Shown here: one piece after another, positions 8,504 through 16,983 of the stretch | Position numbering within the stretch: position 1 is the first letter of the stretch | Layout of the letters: every line of letters starts with the position of its first letter | DNA from: a virus | Length of the DNA stretch: 64,000 nt | Direction: 5' to 3' (one strand) | IMG/VR virus record: IMGVR_UViG_3300009127_000250 | Span: 1 to 64,000 of that record | Position numbers and translations under genes: made by a program | Notes under the pieces: model-generated | Databases searched by the model: none | What the model was told of the DNA's origin: nothing | What the model saw: only the letters and a program-made list of their open reading frames with translations

Positions 8504-9967
8504 TTGTATCCCAAGACTAAAACAAAGCCCTGGCTACACCAAGCCGAAGGCTGGAATCTCGCTAAAAACCACCCTGCTTTTTACTATGCCGTAGACATGG
8601 GTGGCGGAAAAACCAAGATGGGCGTGGACTACTGCACAGGAGTCAACGCCCATCTTGTTTTAGTCCTGTGTCCTAAAAAGGTAATACCGTTGTGGCCCCG
8701 CCAGTTCGATCTGCATTGCGGAGTTGATTTTAGGTTCTTTGCACCTGAAAAGAAAATATCAGTCGCTAAAAAGGCCGTTCTCCTTGAAGATGAAATCCAA
8801 ATGATGCAGGCCGCTAATCTCCGACTGGCCGTTATCCTCAACTATGAAGCCTTCTGGCGTCCACCATTAGGGCCGACCTATAACAAAAAGAACCGCATGG
8901 TCAACCGTGGCCTCCTGATGAAATACCCGTGGGACGTCATGATCTGTGACGAAGCCCACCGGCTTATGGCCCCGGGCGGCACAATGTCCTGGGCGGCCAT
9001 GCGGGTCGGAAAACAGGCCAAACGCAGATTATTCCTATCCGGCACGCCCATGCCATCTTCACCTATTAATATATACGCTCAATTCAGAGCCCTAAACACT
9101 GATATCTTTGGAACAAGATTTACGGACTTCCGAAGGCGCTACTGTGAAATGGGCGGATATGAAGGGCGTCAGATTCTTGAATACATCAATCAAGACGAAC
9201 TGCATCAAAAATTCTACAGCATTGCCTTTCGTGTCGAAACCGATGAAGTCCTCGATCTTCCCGGCGTAAGGCACGAATTACTTAAATGCAAACTCGATCC
9301 CAAAGCCCGCAGAATTTATGACCAGCTTGAAGAAGAATTCGTTGCCCAGGTGGATAGCGGTGAAATCACCGTCCAGAACGCTCTGGTTAAGGGACTTCGC
9401 CTTTCGGAAATCACAGGTGGATTCGTTAAACCTGACGACGGTGTCCGTAAACAGATCGATACCAACAAAATGGACACCCTGATCGAACGGCTCCAAGACC
9501 TTGGAACTGAGTCGGTAGTTATCTTCTATCGTTTCAAGCCCGAAGTTGCCGAAATGAAAAAACGAATCGCTAAAATTAAAATCGGAGACTACAAAGGCCA
9601 GCCCATTTACCGAACTGTAGGCGAAATCTCCGGAGATATTAACGATGAATTAAGATGGATACATAAAGAAATTGATACCGTCTGTGTCCAAATACAGGCA
9701 GGGGGCGAAGGGCTTGATACCCTGAAAAGAGCCAGGTACGGCTTTTTCTACTCTAAGGGCATGTTGGGATACGGCAAGTGGAAACAGGCCGTAAAACGGC
9801 TGGATCGTCCTGGTCAGACACGTAAAGTTTTATTCTATCATCTTGTTGCTCGGAACACTATCGACATGAAGATCGAACGGGGAATCAAGAAGGGCGGCAA
9901 TGTCATAGAATACGTTTTAGAGGAAATGAGAACGCAAAAACCTAAACCATTTGCAAAGGTCGCATAA
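8504..9967 (+). CDS. SNF2/DEAD-type DNA helicase
   Basis: 487 aa superfamily-2 helicase. The Walker A is DMGGGKTKMG (about 32-41), the DEAH box MICDEAHRL is near residue 150, the motif LFLSGTPMPSS follows, and the second RecA-like domain ends with the VKRLDRPGQTRKV motif typical of SNF2-like enzymes. The start is TTG at 8504 with AAGGAG at 8492-8497; an ATG four bases upstream is in another frame and stops after six codons. Probably acts in phage replication or recombination. Confidence 0.85.
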   Translation: MYPKTKTKPWLHQAEGWNLAKNHPAFYYAVDMGGGKTKMGVDYCTGVNAHLVLVLCPKKVIPLWPRQFDLHCGVDFRFFAPEKKISVAKKAVLLEDEIQMMQAANLRLAVILNYEAFWRPPLGPTYNKKNRMVNRGLLMKYPWDVMICDEAHRLMAPGGTMSWAAMRVGKQAKRRLFLSGTPMPSSPINIYAQFRALNTDIFGTRFTDFRRRYCEMGGYEGRQILEYINQDELHQKFYSIAFRVETDEVLDLPGVRHELLKCKLDPKARRIYDQLEEEFVAQVDSGEITVQNALVKGLRLSEITGGFVKPDDGVRKQIDTNKMDTLIERLQDLGTESVVIFYRFKPEVAEMKKRIAKIKIGDYKGQPIYRTVGEISGDINDELRWIHKEIDTVCVQIQAGGEGLDTLKRARYGFFYSKGMLGYGKWKQAVKRLDRPGQTRKVLFYHLVARNTIDMKIERGIKKGGNVIEYVLEEMRTQKPKPFAKVA

Positions 9968-9971
9968 CTGA

Positions 9972-10043
9972 GCGGGCATAACTCAACGGCAGAGTGGGAG
10001 CCTTCCAAGCTCTTGGTTGAAGGTTCGAATCCTTCTGTCCGCT
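9972..10043 (+). tRNA. tRNA-Gly (TCC)
   Basis: Acceptor GCGGGCA pairs with TGTCCGC, anticodon loop CTTCCAA, T-loop TTCGAAT, and CCA is encoded (10044-10046). It lies just after the helicase stop and before the next phage gene, so it is phage-carried and transcribed with the early operon. Confidence 0.93.
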
Positions 10044-10069
10044 CCAATTTAAAATTAGAAAGGTAAATA

Positions 10070-10336
10070 ATGGCCAGAAAACCCATACCCGACAACACTA
10101 TTAATTCCGTATTAGCCACGATTCCGATGGCGATCCAAGCCAGACTCGCAGAAAAAGGCCCGGGAACTTTCGCCAGCCGTCATGAAATTCAGGGCGTACT
10201 GGACGAAGAATTTCATGAGCTACGTGAAGCTCTGCAAAGCAATATAGAAAAAGATTACTACAAAGAGTTGATGGATATCGCCGTAGGCGCTGTGTTCGGA
10301 ATGGCCTGCATGGTCGAAGGAACAATGGATTGGTAA
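10070..10336 (+). CDS. Conserved phage protein, unknown
   Basis: 88 aa acidic protein. HEIQGVLDEEFHELREAL and the C-terminal helix suggest a small all-helical, MazG-like fold, but I cannot confirm the metal-binding residues. It overlaps the next gene by a TAATG junction. Confidence 0.6.
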   Translation: MARKPIPDNTINSVLATIPMAIQARLAEKGPGTFASRHEIQGVLDEEFHELREALQSNIEKDYYKELMDIAVGAVFGMACMVEGTMDW

Positions 10337-10524
10337 TGGAAATATACAGACTCGTCAAAATGACCGACCAATGGTACGCCCTGAAAATAACAAGCATAGA
10401 ACTCGATGCAGACAATATCGAAAATTTCATAATGAGCGGAGAAGTTGTTGTTCTCGGCGACGACCTTGAATGGATCGCCAGCGAATTAGGCATCACTTTA
10501 GATGACATAAAAGAGGTTGAATAA
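10336..10524 (+). CDS. Small acidic phage protein, unknown
   Basis: 62 aa from ATG 10336, overlapping the previous stop codon. Beta-rich start (EIYRLVKMTDQWYALKI) and an acidic tail. No family recognised; codon use and tight spacing support it. Confidence 0.6.
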   Translation: MEIYRLVKMTDQWYALKITSIELDADNIENFIMSGEVVVLGDDLEWIASELGITLDDIKEVE

Positions 10525-10525
10525 A

Positions 10526-10690
10526 ATGGAATTTGAATTTGAAACTGAAGAAAATTTGGAATTCTTCGACAAAAGCTATCTGGACTGGCTGATACCCGCT
10601 TTGGACTTGGGGCTTAAAATCGGCATGGGCCTGGCCGGTCTTTATATTCTACTGGCAACCGCAGCAAGCATCATAGACAAATTACACTAA
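10526..10690 (+). CDS. Small single-pass membrane protein
   Basis: 54 aa, start ATG 10526 one base after the preceding stop. An acidic N-terminus (MEFEFETEENLEFF) is followed by one hydrophobic segment (IGMGLAGLYILLATAASII). Role unknown. Confidence 0.6.
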   Translation: MEFEFETEENLEFFDKSYLDWLIPALDLGLKIGMGLAGLYILLATAASIIDKLH

Positions 10691-10699
10691 AGGCTAAAT

Positions 10700-11113
10700 A
10701 TGGCACAACCTGAAAAGCTAAGACCCGTAATACGCTACGACTGTCTCCATGGAGATCATAAAGAACGGCCCTGTCCGTTCATCGGCTGTAAGTACCATCT
10801 TATATGGCTGTTCCATAATGAACAGTGGCTCTCCCAAACTCCCATCTATGCCATTATTAAAAGAATCGCTAAATTGCGAGAAACATGCTTGCTCGATGTT
10901 GCCGACAAAGGACCGCAAACTTTACAACAAATTGCCGATATCATGGGCGGGATCAGCCGTGAAAGAGTACGGCAAATAATCGACAATGAACGTGGCGCCT
11001 TGGATCGGCTCAGGCATCCCTCCAGAAGAAAAAAACTTATTGAATTCACCCAACCGCTAAGAACAACCCCAATACTTGACATAAACCATAGAACAAAGAG
11101 GTACGCAGCATGA
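10700..11113 (+). CDS. Sigma-region-4-like DNA-binding protein
   Basis: 137 aa. The N-terminal part has a Cys/His cluster (CLHGDHKERPCPFIGCKYH) that may bind zinc. The central helix-turn-helix (about 75-105) contains LQQIADIMGGISRERVRQI, which matches sigma-70 region 4. There is no region 2, so it is not a full sigma factor; a late-gene activator contacting the -35 element is a reasonable guess. The stop overlaps the next ATG (ATGA). Confidence 0.75.
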   Translation: MAQPEKLRPVIRYDCLHGDHKERPCPFIGCKYHLIWLFHNEQWLSQTPIYAIIKRIAKLRETCLLDVADKGPQTLQQIADIMGGISRERVRQIIDNERGALDRLRHPSRRKKLIEFTQPLRTTPILDINHRTKRYAA

Positions 11114-11223
11114 CAAAATACATCCAGACCCCAACAGAAAGGAAAATGGCAGACCAGCAGCGAATGAGAAAAATGATAGCCGCCAAAGAAAGGAACCCGA
11201 ATCGATGCAAAAGGAAAAAATAA
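11110..11223 (+). CDS. Small basic protein, 37 aa
   Basis: ATGA overlap with the preceding gene and very basic (ends NPNRCKRKK). It overlaps the start of the next gene by 19 bases. Unknown function; supported by coupling only. Confidence 0.5.
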   Translation: MTKYIQTPTERKMADQQRMRKMIAAKERNPNRCKRKK

Positions 11224-11978
11224 ACCCAAACGGTGATGTCTGTATTTTTGATAAAGACAAGTATAAATACATTATCGAATCCACAGGGCAAGTTCTGGCA
11301 GGCGTTGGCAAGTTCGTTAACAGCTTCTTTCCGAAGTTCGATACCGAAGCCGTTTCCCAAAATTGTGTCGGCAAGCCGAAATACAAAGACATGACCGCAG
11401 AGCAAATCCGGCAACAATGGAAAGCCAAGGCCAATTGGAGCCGAAATGAAGGAACCAACGTCCACGAATACGCTCGCTACAAGTTCTCCGAAGAATTTCC
11501 CGAAGAACAAATAGTCGAACCATCACCGATTTCCGACCGGTGTGAACGGCTCTTTAAATGTACGGACAATTCTATTACTCACCTTAAGATGCACTATGAG
11601 ATTCTCGGTGTTGAAATGTTCGTATTCTCCGCCACGCTCGGCCTGTGCGGATTCATAGATCTTGTTTTACGAGATAAGGCCGAACCTAAACGGATCATTG
11701 TACTGGACTGGAAGCAAAATCAAAACCTTACCATGGAAAATCCGTGGGAACGCGGCCTTGAACCGATCACCCACCTTCAAAGCTCAGACTACAATAAATA
11801 TAGTCTTACATTGTCCGTTTATAAAAGTATTCTTCAAGTTGAAAAATATTTCCCACCCGATACCAAATACCGATCCGGTATTGTTCATCTTCAAGAATTT
11901 GCCGATGCCATCAATATTCGCGGCAAGGTAATGGACGAAGAATTAGAAAGGATGTTGAAGCAATGGCAGAAAAACTAA
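11205..11978 (+). CDS. PD-(D/E)XK-type nuclease, phage exonuclease-like
   Basis: 257 aa. GTNVHEYARYKF (about 85-96) followed by GFIDLVLRD and IIVLDWKQN (about 150-170) fits the H, D, D-x-K core of the PD-(D/E)XK fold seen in Cas4-like and phage exonucleases (the third motif has D rather than E). It lies in the replication/recombination block next to a DNA ligase. Probably processes DNA ends during recombination. Confidence 0.7.
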   Translation: MQKEKINPNGDVCIFDKDKYKYIIESTGQVLAGVGKFVNSFFPKFDTEAVSQNCVGKPKYKDMTAEQIRQQWKAKANWSRNEGTNVHEYARYKFSEEFPEEQIVEPSPISDRCERLFKCTDNSITHLKMHYEILGVEMFVFSATLGLCGFIDLVLRDKAEPKRIIVLDWKQNQNLTMENPWERGLEPITHLQSSDYNKYSLTLSVYKSILQVEKYFPPDTKYRSGIVHLQEFADAINIRGKVMDEELERMLKQWQKN

Positions 11979-12313
11979 CCGATCAGGAACGTATCAAAGC
12001 CCACCGCCAATTGTGGAACTGGCTTGCTGATAATCCCTGGAAAGAAAAAGAAGACTGGCCTGGCTGGAAACTCAATGGCGGAGAATATGAAGATCTCCAT
12101 CCTTATTACTGTTTTATGTGTATCCATATGGACGGCATGCCCATGTGCCATCTATGCCTTTTAGAATGGCCGGAAAATAATTATGGCACTAAGAAATGCA
12201 TTGATGGCGGTCTTTTCAGTCAATGGATCGATGCTGAAACTGACGAAACCAGGATAAACTGCGCCCGTCAAATCGCCGAATTGCCGGTAAAGGAGAATAT
12301 CAATGACAATTAA
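11963..12313 (+). CDS. Cys-rich phage protein, paralogue 1
   Basis: 116 aa. Starts with DQERIKAHRQLWNWLADNP, then a likely zinc knuckle CFMCIHMDGMPMCHLC and LEWP. The next gene encodes a paralogue with the same order of motifs, so this is a tandem duplication. Function unknown. Confidence 0.7.
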   Translation: MAEKLTDQERIKAHRQLWNWLADNPWKEKEDWPGWKLNGGEYEDLHPYYCFMCIHMDGMPMCHLCLLEWPENNYGTKKCIDGGLFSQWIDAETDETRINCARQIAELPVKENINDN

Positions 12314-12758
12314 ACTGTCAGACGAAGAACGTATCTCCCTGCACAGGGAGCTTTGGCTCTGGTGTTCTGAAAATCCGGACAAAGATAAAACAGACTGGCC
12401 TAAATGGAGACATAACGGCGGTAAGTACCCGATGGACGATCTTAAAACAGCCCATGCCGCATGCTTTCTGTGCGGTAAATCCTGCTGTTTGCTTGAATGG
12501 CCGGGAAATCACTGCTTTGGAATAAAAGATGAAGTCAATGGACTTTATTCGCAATGGTTCCGCCTGAATGGAAAAAAGAGCAAATTGGCCGAACGTGCTG
12601 AACTCGCCCTACAGATCGCTCAGCTTCCAGAACGAAGTCCGGATGAAGTCATCACCACAGACGGTTTTAAACTCCAACGACAACCGGACGGTTCTTACTC
12701 TGATGGCGATATATCCTTTTACGGCTATTACGATCTTGTCGAAGGCGGGCATGTATAA
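12303..12758 (+). CDS. Cys-rich phage protein, paralogue 2
   Basis: 151 aa. EERISLHRELWLWCSENP and CFLCGKSCCLLEWPGNHC align with the upstream paralogue, with a C-terminal extension of about 35 residues. Overlaps the upstream gene by 11 bases. Likely zinc-binding; role unknown. Confidence 0.7.
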   Translation: MTIKLSDEERISLHRELWLWCSENPDKDKTDWPKWRHNGGKYPMDDLKTAHAACFLCGKSCCLLEWPGNHCFGIKDEVNGLYSQWFRLNGKKSKLAERAELALQIAQLPERSPDEVITTDGFKLQRQPDGSYSDGDISFYGYYDLVEGGHV

Positions 12759-12781
12759 ACTTTAAATCAAGGAGAAAATCT

Positions 12782-13909
12782 ATGGAAAATGCAGGAGTAC
12801 ATCAAGAACCTTTGTATATGAAATCGCCTAAAACCGGCAAAATCAAAGTGTATCATATTGGAGTTACGTCAGTAAACGGTCATGGGCAGATCCTTACCAA
12901 AACCGGATTGGTCGGCGGTAAGCTTAAAACGCATCCCAAAACAATCAAGGTCGGTAAGAATATCGGCAAATCCAACGCAACAACTCCCTTTGAACAGGCA
13001 TGCCTCGAAGCCAAAGCCAAGTGGACGAAAAAGAAAAAGAAAGGCTATACCGAAGACCCAAGCGGTATCAGCGACGTTCAGCTTCCCATGAAGGCCGAAG
13101 ACTACAAAGATGCCGGACATCGTATGTCCTGGCCGGCCGATGCTCAAATAAAGCTCAATGGTGTCCGGTGCGACGTACTGCGAAAAGATATAAATACCAT
13201 TTTGTATAAATCCAATGAAGGTAACTTTTTTCAAAGCGTCGGGCATCTTACGCCTCATTTTTTGGACTTTCTGCCGATCGGCGGCAAGCGTGACGGTGAG
13301 CTTTATGTCCATGGCTGGACATTGCAAAAAATAAGAAGGGCCATGAACAAACCCCGGCCTTACACCAAAGATCTTCAATTCTGGTCGTTTGATGTTTCCG
13401 ATCCGACACTTCCCAGCGAGGAACGGTTGTGGATCAATGAAAACGAAACCCAGGAAAGCTCGCACATCAAAATTGTCAAACATGAAACCGTCAAAAACCA
13501 TGATGATTTTATGGCTTTCCACGACAGATCTTTTGCAGATGGTTTTGAGGGCGCAATGGTCAGGATGAAGGGCGGCATGTATCTCTTTAATACCCGCAGC
13601 CACATGCTCCAGAAATTCAAAAAGTTCTTCGATAAAGAGGTCACAATTATCGGCTATGAAGTCGAAGTCGTTGAAAAGATGGAGGACGATGGCTCTATCA
13701 CCGAAACAGAATGCGTTATTTTCCGCGTGAAAGACGAATTCGGCAACGAGTTCACATCGGTTCCAAGAGGCGGACATGACTTACGCGCAAAGTATTTGCG
13801 TAACATGATTTCACTGTTGGGTGAAAAACTGACTATCCGGTATCAGGAACTCAGTGAAGATAAAGTGCCGATCTTTAATGTCGGCATAGCGATCAGGGAT
13901 TATGAATAA
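12782..13909 (+). CDS. ATP-dependent DNA ligase
   Basis: 375 aa. An N-terminal WGR-like region (about 10-85) precedes the nucleotidyltransferase domain. Motif I is AQIKLNGVRC, with the lysine that would take AMP; the usual KxDG is KxNG here. Motif IV appears as FEGAMVRM and motif V as QKFKKFF near residue 280, followed by an OB-like region. Seals nicks in phage replication or repair. It overlaps the next gene by one base. Confidence 0.88.
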   Translation: MENAGVHQEPLYMKSPKTGKIKVYHIGVTSVNGHGQILTKTGLVGGKLKTHPKTIKVGKNIGKSNATTPFEQACLEAKAKWTKKKKKGYTEDPSGISDVQLPMKAEDYKDAGHRMSWPADAQIKLNGVRCDVLRKDINTILYKSNEGNFFQSVGHLTPHFLDFLPIGGKRDGELYVHGWTLQKIRRAMNKPRPYTKDLQFWSFDVSDPTLPSEERLWINENETQESSHIKIVKHETVKNHDDFMAFHDRSFADGFEGAMVRMKGGMYLFNTRSHMLQKFKKFFDKEVTIIGYEVEVVEKMEDDGSITETECVIFRVKDEFGNEFTSVPRGGHDLRAKYLRNMISLLGEKLTIRYQELSEDKVPIFNVGIAIRDYE

Positions 13910-14790
13910 TGGATGCCATAGATTTTTTCAACCACTACAACCCTGACACTCAGGAATTTTACCTACTTCCTTATCAACGTAAAATTTTAAAAAGAATGGA
14001 AATTAATATGGATCAATCACGATGCCCTCTTAAATTCAAAGGCCATGCCTGCGGTTATACCGGCCCTGGATCTTGGTGTGACAAAACTTATATACGGTGC
14101 CGAAAATTGGGAAATCAAAAAAGCTATGTATACGGTGAGTTCAAAACCACACCAGATATATATAAAAAACGATGCCATTATTTATTTAAAGGCCACATCT
14201 GTCAATACAGCGGCGCTCAAATTCAATGCGACAAAACTTTTAGCCGCTGCAAAGAACTCGGCAACGAACACCGCTTTCCGTTGGGATGGCGTGTAGATTT
14301 ATACAATCCAAACAAAGAAGAAAGGAGTAAAGCAAAAATGAACCAAGAGCCCGTAATCGAACAACGCAAAACCTTCCAGCCTTTTATCGCTGTCGATGGC
14401 GATCTGTTCGGTGAAGAAGTTATCTGGACATGCACCTTATTTAAAAAGGTGCAAAAAAACGGACACATCATTCTTAAAACTTCCCGTGGAGTAGCTATCT
14501 GTTCGGAACTGGACGAACCCTGCGCCGATACCGGCAAACAAATAGCTGAAAGCTACGCTGTACTCGGCATGAATGGCCGTGAACCTCACCGTGACGTTAC
14601 TTGTTCCCATGCGGTTGATGTACTGCTCAATACGGACTGTCCGTTTACAAAGCATATCGAATCGAACCCCAAGCTGACATTTCAGGAACAAAAGAAATTG
14701 TTCGGTAAAAAATTCACCGGTAGCCCTGATAATTTAACGCTTAACGGCTTGTCCGAAGGATGGAATTTCACTGGCGCTAAATCAGGATAA
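13909..14790 (+). CDS. Cys-rich protein with duplicated zinc-binding motif
   Basis: 293 aa. Two near-identical modules, RCPLKFKGHACGYTG..WCDKTYIRCRKLGN (about 38-68) and RCHYLFKGHICQYSG..QCDKTFSRCKELGN (about 86-116), look like duplicated zinc-binding units. The C-terminal 180 residues contain no motif I recognise. Function unknown. Confidence 0.7.
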   Translation: MDAIDFFNHYNPDTQEFYLLPYQRKILKRMEINMDQSRCPLKFKGHACGYTGPGSWCDKTYIRCRKLGNQKSYVYGEFKTTPDIYKKRCHYLFKGHICQYSGAQIQCDKTFSRCKELGNEHRFPLGWRVDLYNPNKEERSKAKMNQEPVIEQRKTFQPFIAVDGDLFGEEVIWTCTLFKKVQKNGHIILKTSRGVAICSELDEPCADTGKQIAESYAVLGMNGREPHRDVTCSHAVDVLLNTDCPFTKHIESNPKLTFQEQKKLFGKKFTGSPDNLTLNGLSEGWNFTGAKSG

Positions 14791-14797
14791 CTGCACC

Positions 14798-15091
14798 ATG
14801 CTTAGAGACGTTTGTATAATAATGGCAGCCCTATCACTGGTCTATGAGTTCGATCAGTTTGGATTTTATGTCTTTAAAGTTCCGTCCACCAGACCGGTCT
14901 TTTGGATCTGTGGATTTATTTACTGGATCTTTACCATTGCCATGCTGTTCATTCCAGGCTTTCAGGCTTACGGATTAGTCCTGATCGCCTACGTCATAAT
15001 GAGAGCATTGAAAGATACAAAAATCACGGCAATTACAGATACAGCAGCCAGTATTATAATCTTACTCATGGCTCTAAAACAGTTAATATAG
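14798..15091 (+). CDS. Small multi-pass membrane protein
   Basis: 97 aa with three or four hydrophobic segments (for example FWICGFIYWIFTIAMLFIPG). It ends three bases before the tRNA-Tyr. Unknown; holin-like topology is possible but it is far from any lysis gene. Confidence 0.6.
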   Translation: MLRDVCIIMAALSLVYEFDQFGFYVFKVPSTRPVFWICGFIYWIFTIAMLFIPGFQAYGLVLIAYVIMRALKDTKITAITDTAASIIILLMALKQLI

Positions 15092-15094
15092 CAA

Positions 15095-15176
15095 GGGCAG
15101 GCTCGACTATGTGGTGAAGACAACGGACTGTAAATCCGCCGGGCAACCTGTGTAGGTTCAACTCCTACCCTGCCCA
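15095..15176 (+). tRNA. tRNA-Tyr (GTA)
   Basis: Acceptor GGGCAGG pairs with CCTGCCC, anticodon loop CTGTAAA, a long variable arm as expected for tyrosine tRNA, and encoded CCA at 15177-15179. Confidence 0.92.
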
Positions 15177-15196
15177 CCAAATTGTAAAGTTTAATT

Positions 15197-15427
15197 ATGT
15201 AAAAAGAATATAAATATATCTATTTTATTTGGGTCGAAGACAAACCTAAAACATCTGTTTGGCACTGTCGCAACAATAAAAGCCATGCTTTATTGGGTGT
15301 TGTTAAATAGTACGGCCCCTGGCGGCAATATTGCTTTTTCACTGAACCTAACATTGTGCTTAATACTGGCTGTCTTACAGATATTAATCATTTTATCAAG
15401 CAATTAAACAAGAAAAGGAAATCTTAA
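15197..15427 (+). pseudogene. Stop-interrupted small phage gene
   Basis: One reading frame from the ATG at 15197 stays protein-like to a final TAA at 15425-15427 (IYFIWVEDK..VWHCRNNKS, then YGPWRQYCF and CLTDINHFIKQL). It carries an in-frame TAA directly after the ATG and a TAG before YGPWRQY, where a tryptophan codon would fit. It resembles a small conserved phage protein degraded by point mutations. Confidence 0.55.
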
Positions 15428-15429
15428 CT

Positions 15430-15519
15430 ATGAAAAACGAAGTTAAAGAAGGTTTTAAAATAGGCGGACTCGGACTTGCAGGGATCATCGTGGTGTCCCC
15501 GTTTCCACTTCATAGTTAA
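15430..15519 (+). CDS. Possible 29-aa hydrophobic peptide
   Basis: ATG 15430 follows AAGGAAA. Encodes a Gly/Ile-rich segment FKIGGLGLAGIIVVSPF. It ends eight bases before the structured RNA. Weak support; it may be a leader peptide. Confidence 0.3.
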   Translation: MKNEVKEGFKIGGLGLAGIIVVSPFPLHS

Positions 15520-15526
15520 AAAATAT

Positions 15527-15646
15527 AATGTCGGCGGAGTATGAAAAAAGCACAACCCCTATCAGCAGTAGTTGGGGAAAACGGGCGCTGATAGCGATTC
15601 TCCGGACGTGGTGACGGGTGAGTAACCAGGGTGTGAATCCGACATT
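15527..15646 (+). ncRNA. Compact structured RNA candidate with pseudoknot
   Basis: Enclosed by a perfect 8-bp stem AATGTCGG/CCGACATT (15527-15534 with 15639-15646). Inside are a second stem CGGAG/CTCCG (15535-15539 with 15600-15604), and AACCCC/TTGGGG (15554-15559 with 15572-15577) interleaved with TATCAGC/GCTGATA (15560-15566 with 15587-15593), which could form an H-type pseudoknot. No long plus-strand reading frame crosses it. I do not recognise the class. Confidence 0.55.
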
Positions 15647-15667
15647 TCCATCTTTAAGGATTAAAGT

Positions 15668-15832
15668 ATGACATATTGCTGTGATAAATTCGAAAAGCAA
15701 ACCAAAGAGGACGCTGGTGGGTTCGAATATTGCAAAGGTTGGAATATTAATGGGTGCTGCGGCGGTGGATGCTATGTGCTTACTGATATAGAATATTGCC
15801 CATTTTGTGGAACAAAACTGGAGAAATCATGA
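15668..15832 (+). CDS. Small zinc-ribbon protein
   Basis: 54 aa, Cys-rich (YCCDKF, CCGGGC) with a C-terminal ribbon CPFCGTKL. It overlaps the next start by ATGA. Starts 22 bases after the structured RNA, which could act as its leader. Confidence 0.65.
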   Translation: MTYCCDKFEKQTKEDAGGFEYCKGWNINGCCGGGCYVLTDIEYCPFCGTKLEKS

Positions 15833-15999
15833 CAGACAAAATCAAATGCCCGAAGTGCGGCCATGATGAAGTAAACGTGGCTATTTGGGGATCCGCCAAT
15901 ATTAAAAGCCATAGTGCTGCTTTTGAAGATGATTTTGACCAAGTTAGTATTAATGTAGACCATACAAAGATGAATATAAAGAAATCCAGACAGAATTAA
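15829..15999 (+). CDS. Small zinc-ribbon protein, possibly frameshifted
   Basis: 56 aa from ATG 15829 (ATGA overlap). It begins with KIKCPKCGHDEV, half of a zinc ribbon. After its stop a different frame stays open from 15954 into the next gene without an obvious start, so the two may once have formed one protein. Confidence 0.55.
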   Translation: MTDKIKCPKCGHDEVNVAIWGSANIKSHSAAFEDDFDQVSINVDHTKMNIKKSRQN

Positions 16000-16070
16000 T
16001 CAGAACGTTCGGCAGGAATGACTTTATTTTTAAAACCGAAGTCTGGCCGCACCAATTAAAAAACGACAAG

Positions 16071-16394
16071 GTGGATATCTATATAATGGATTTCGGCGGT
16101 GTCGGCCCGGGGTGCGAAGATAGTATCATATCGCTTTTTGGCAGCCTGATCGAGCAAATCCAGGAAAAACCAAATTGTCTGTTCGTTATTTATTCAACAT
16201 TCACTCAAAGATGGTACGAAAATGCTATCCAAAAATACGCCCCCGAACTCGAAGCACCTAACGTGGTCTATTGGTCAGCAGAAAACTGTTTTGACAGGCT
16301 CAAACAGTGGGTTGATTGTGATGAATTTAAAATCCAGGAACCCCAACCAAAAGGCAAACTCACTACACCAGCCAGAGGGCTTATAAATACATGA
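16071..16394 (+). CDS. Conserved hypothetical protein
   Basis: 107 aa from ATG 16071. The sequence DIYIMDFGGVGPGCEDSIIS and later LFVIYSTFTQRWY looks like an alpha/beta fold. The open frame extends upstream to 15954 (including FGRNDFIFKTEVWP) without an ATG, which hints at a lost start or a frameshift from the upstream gene. Confidence 0.65.
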   Translation: MDIYIMDFGGVGPGCEDSIISLFGSLIEQIQEKPNCLFVIYSTFTQRWYENAIQKYAPELEAPNVVYWSAENCFDRLKQWVDCDEFKIQEPQPKGKLTTPARGLINT

Positions 16395-16753
16395 TTGCAA
16401 CAGCTACCAGTAGACCAGACCCTTTTGATACTTCTTCAACAATTTCTGAAGAAATAACCATCGTCATAATCAATGGCCAATATTACGAAGTTACAGGCTG
16501 TATCAAAGTCATCGATGAAATCTATGATCTGCCACCCATCGACGAGGTGCTGTTTGAAACGCTACCCGATTTTGAATTCGAAATTGCTTTGGATATAGCC
16601 CAGGAAAAAGCACGCTCCGATTATTACAACCAGATCCAAAAATTCAAAACACCGCAAGTTGAATTTGGAATTTGGGGCCTAATTAGAACAGCAAGATTTT
16701 CCAAAAGCGGACATCTACCTAAACGTATAAATAAAATACGGAAAGGACGCTAA
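16391..16753 (+). CDS. Hypothetical phage protein
   Basis: 120 aa, ATGA overlap with the preceding gene. Acidic middle region and basic C-terminus (LPKRINKIRKGR). No recognisable domain. Confidence 0.55.
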   Translation: MIATATSRPDPFDTSSTISEEITIVIINGQYYEVTGCIKVIDEIYDLPPIDEVLFETLPDFEFEIALDIAQEKARSDYYNQIQKFKTPQVEFGIWGLIRTARFSKSGHLPKRINKIRKGR

Positions 16754-16758
16754 TTTAA

Positions 16759-16953
16759 ATGAGTACAAAAAGACAAAAATTAATAAGCTTATTAAATGAT
16801 CAGTTGTTTCATGTCAAAGTGCTAAATGCCGGACCAGACTGGCACGCTGAACAATTTAGCAGTGAAACCAGAGTGGATATCGAATTTATAGACGGACCAC
16901 TATCAGGTAAAAGTTTTACTCTCAATGTTAATGCTTCAGATTTGGTTTTATAA
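16759..16953 (+). CDS. Small phage protein, unknown
   Basis: 64 aa, beta-rich (VDIEFIDGPLSGKSFTLNV). Five bases after the preceding stop. Unknown. Confidence 0.55.
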   Translation: MSTKRQKLISLLNDQLFHVKVLNAGPDWHAEQFSSETRVDIEFIDGPLSGKSFTLNVNASDLVL

Positions 16954-16983
16954 TATGAGTAAATCCCGATAAAAACCGTCCAA

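Noticed and set aside
12869-13777. 302-residue minus-strand reading frame
   Set aside because: It is the antisense of the DNA ligase gene, with no ribosome-binding site and a composition typical of a shadow frame.
15197-15427. Stop-codon recoding or suppression
   Set aside because: The adjacent phage tRNA has anticodon GTA (Tyr), not a suppressor, and other phage genes end normally with TAA, TAG and TGA.
15611-15628. 16S rRNA fragment
   Set aside because: GACGGGTGAGTAAC resembles a 16S segment, but the flanks do not match rRNA and the bases are part of the compact RNA fold.
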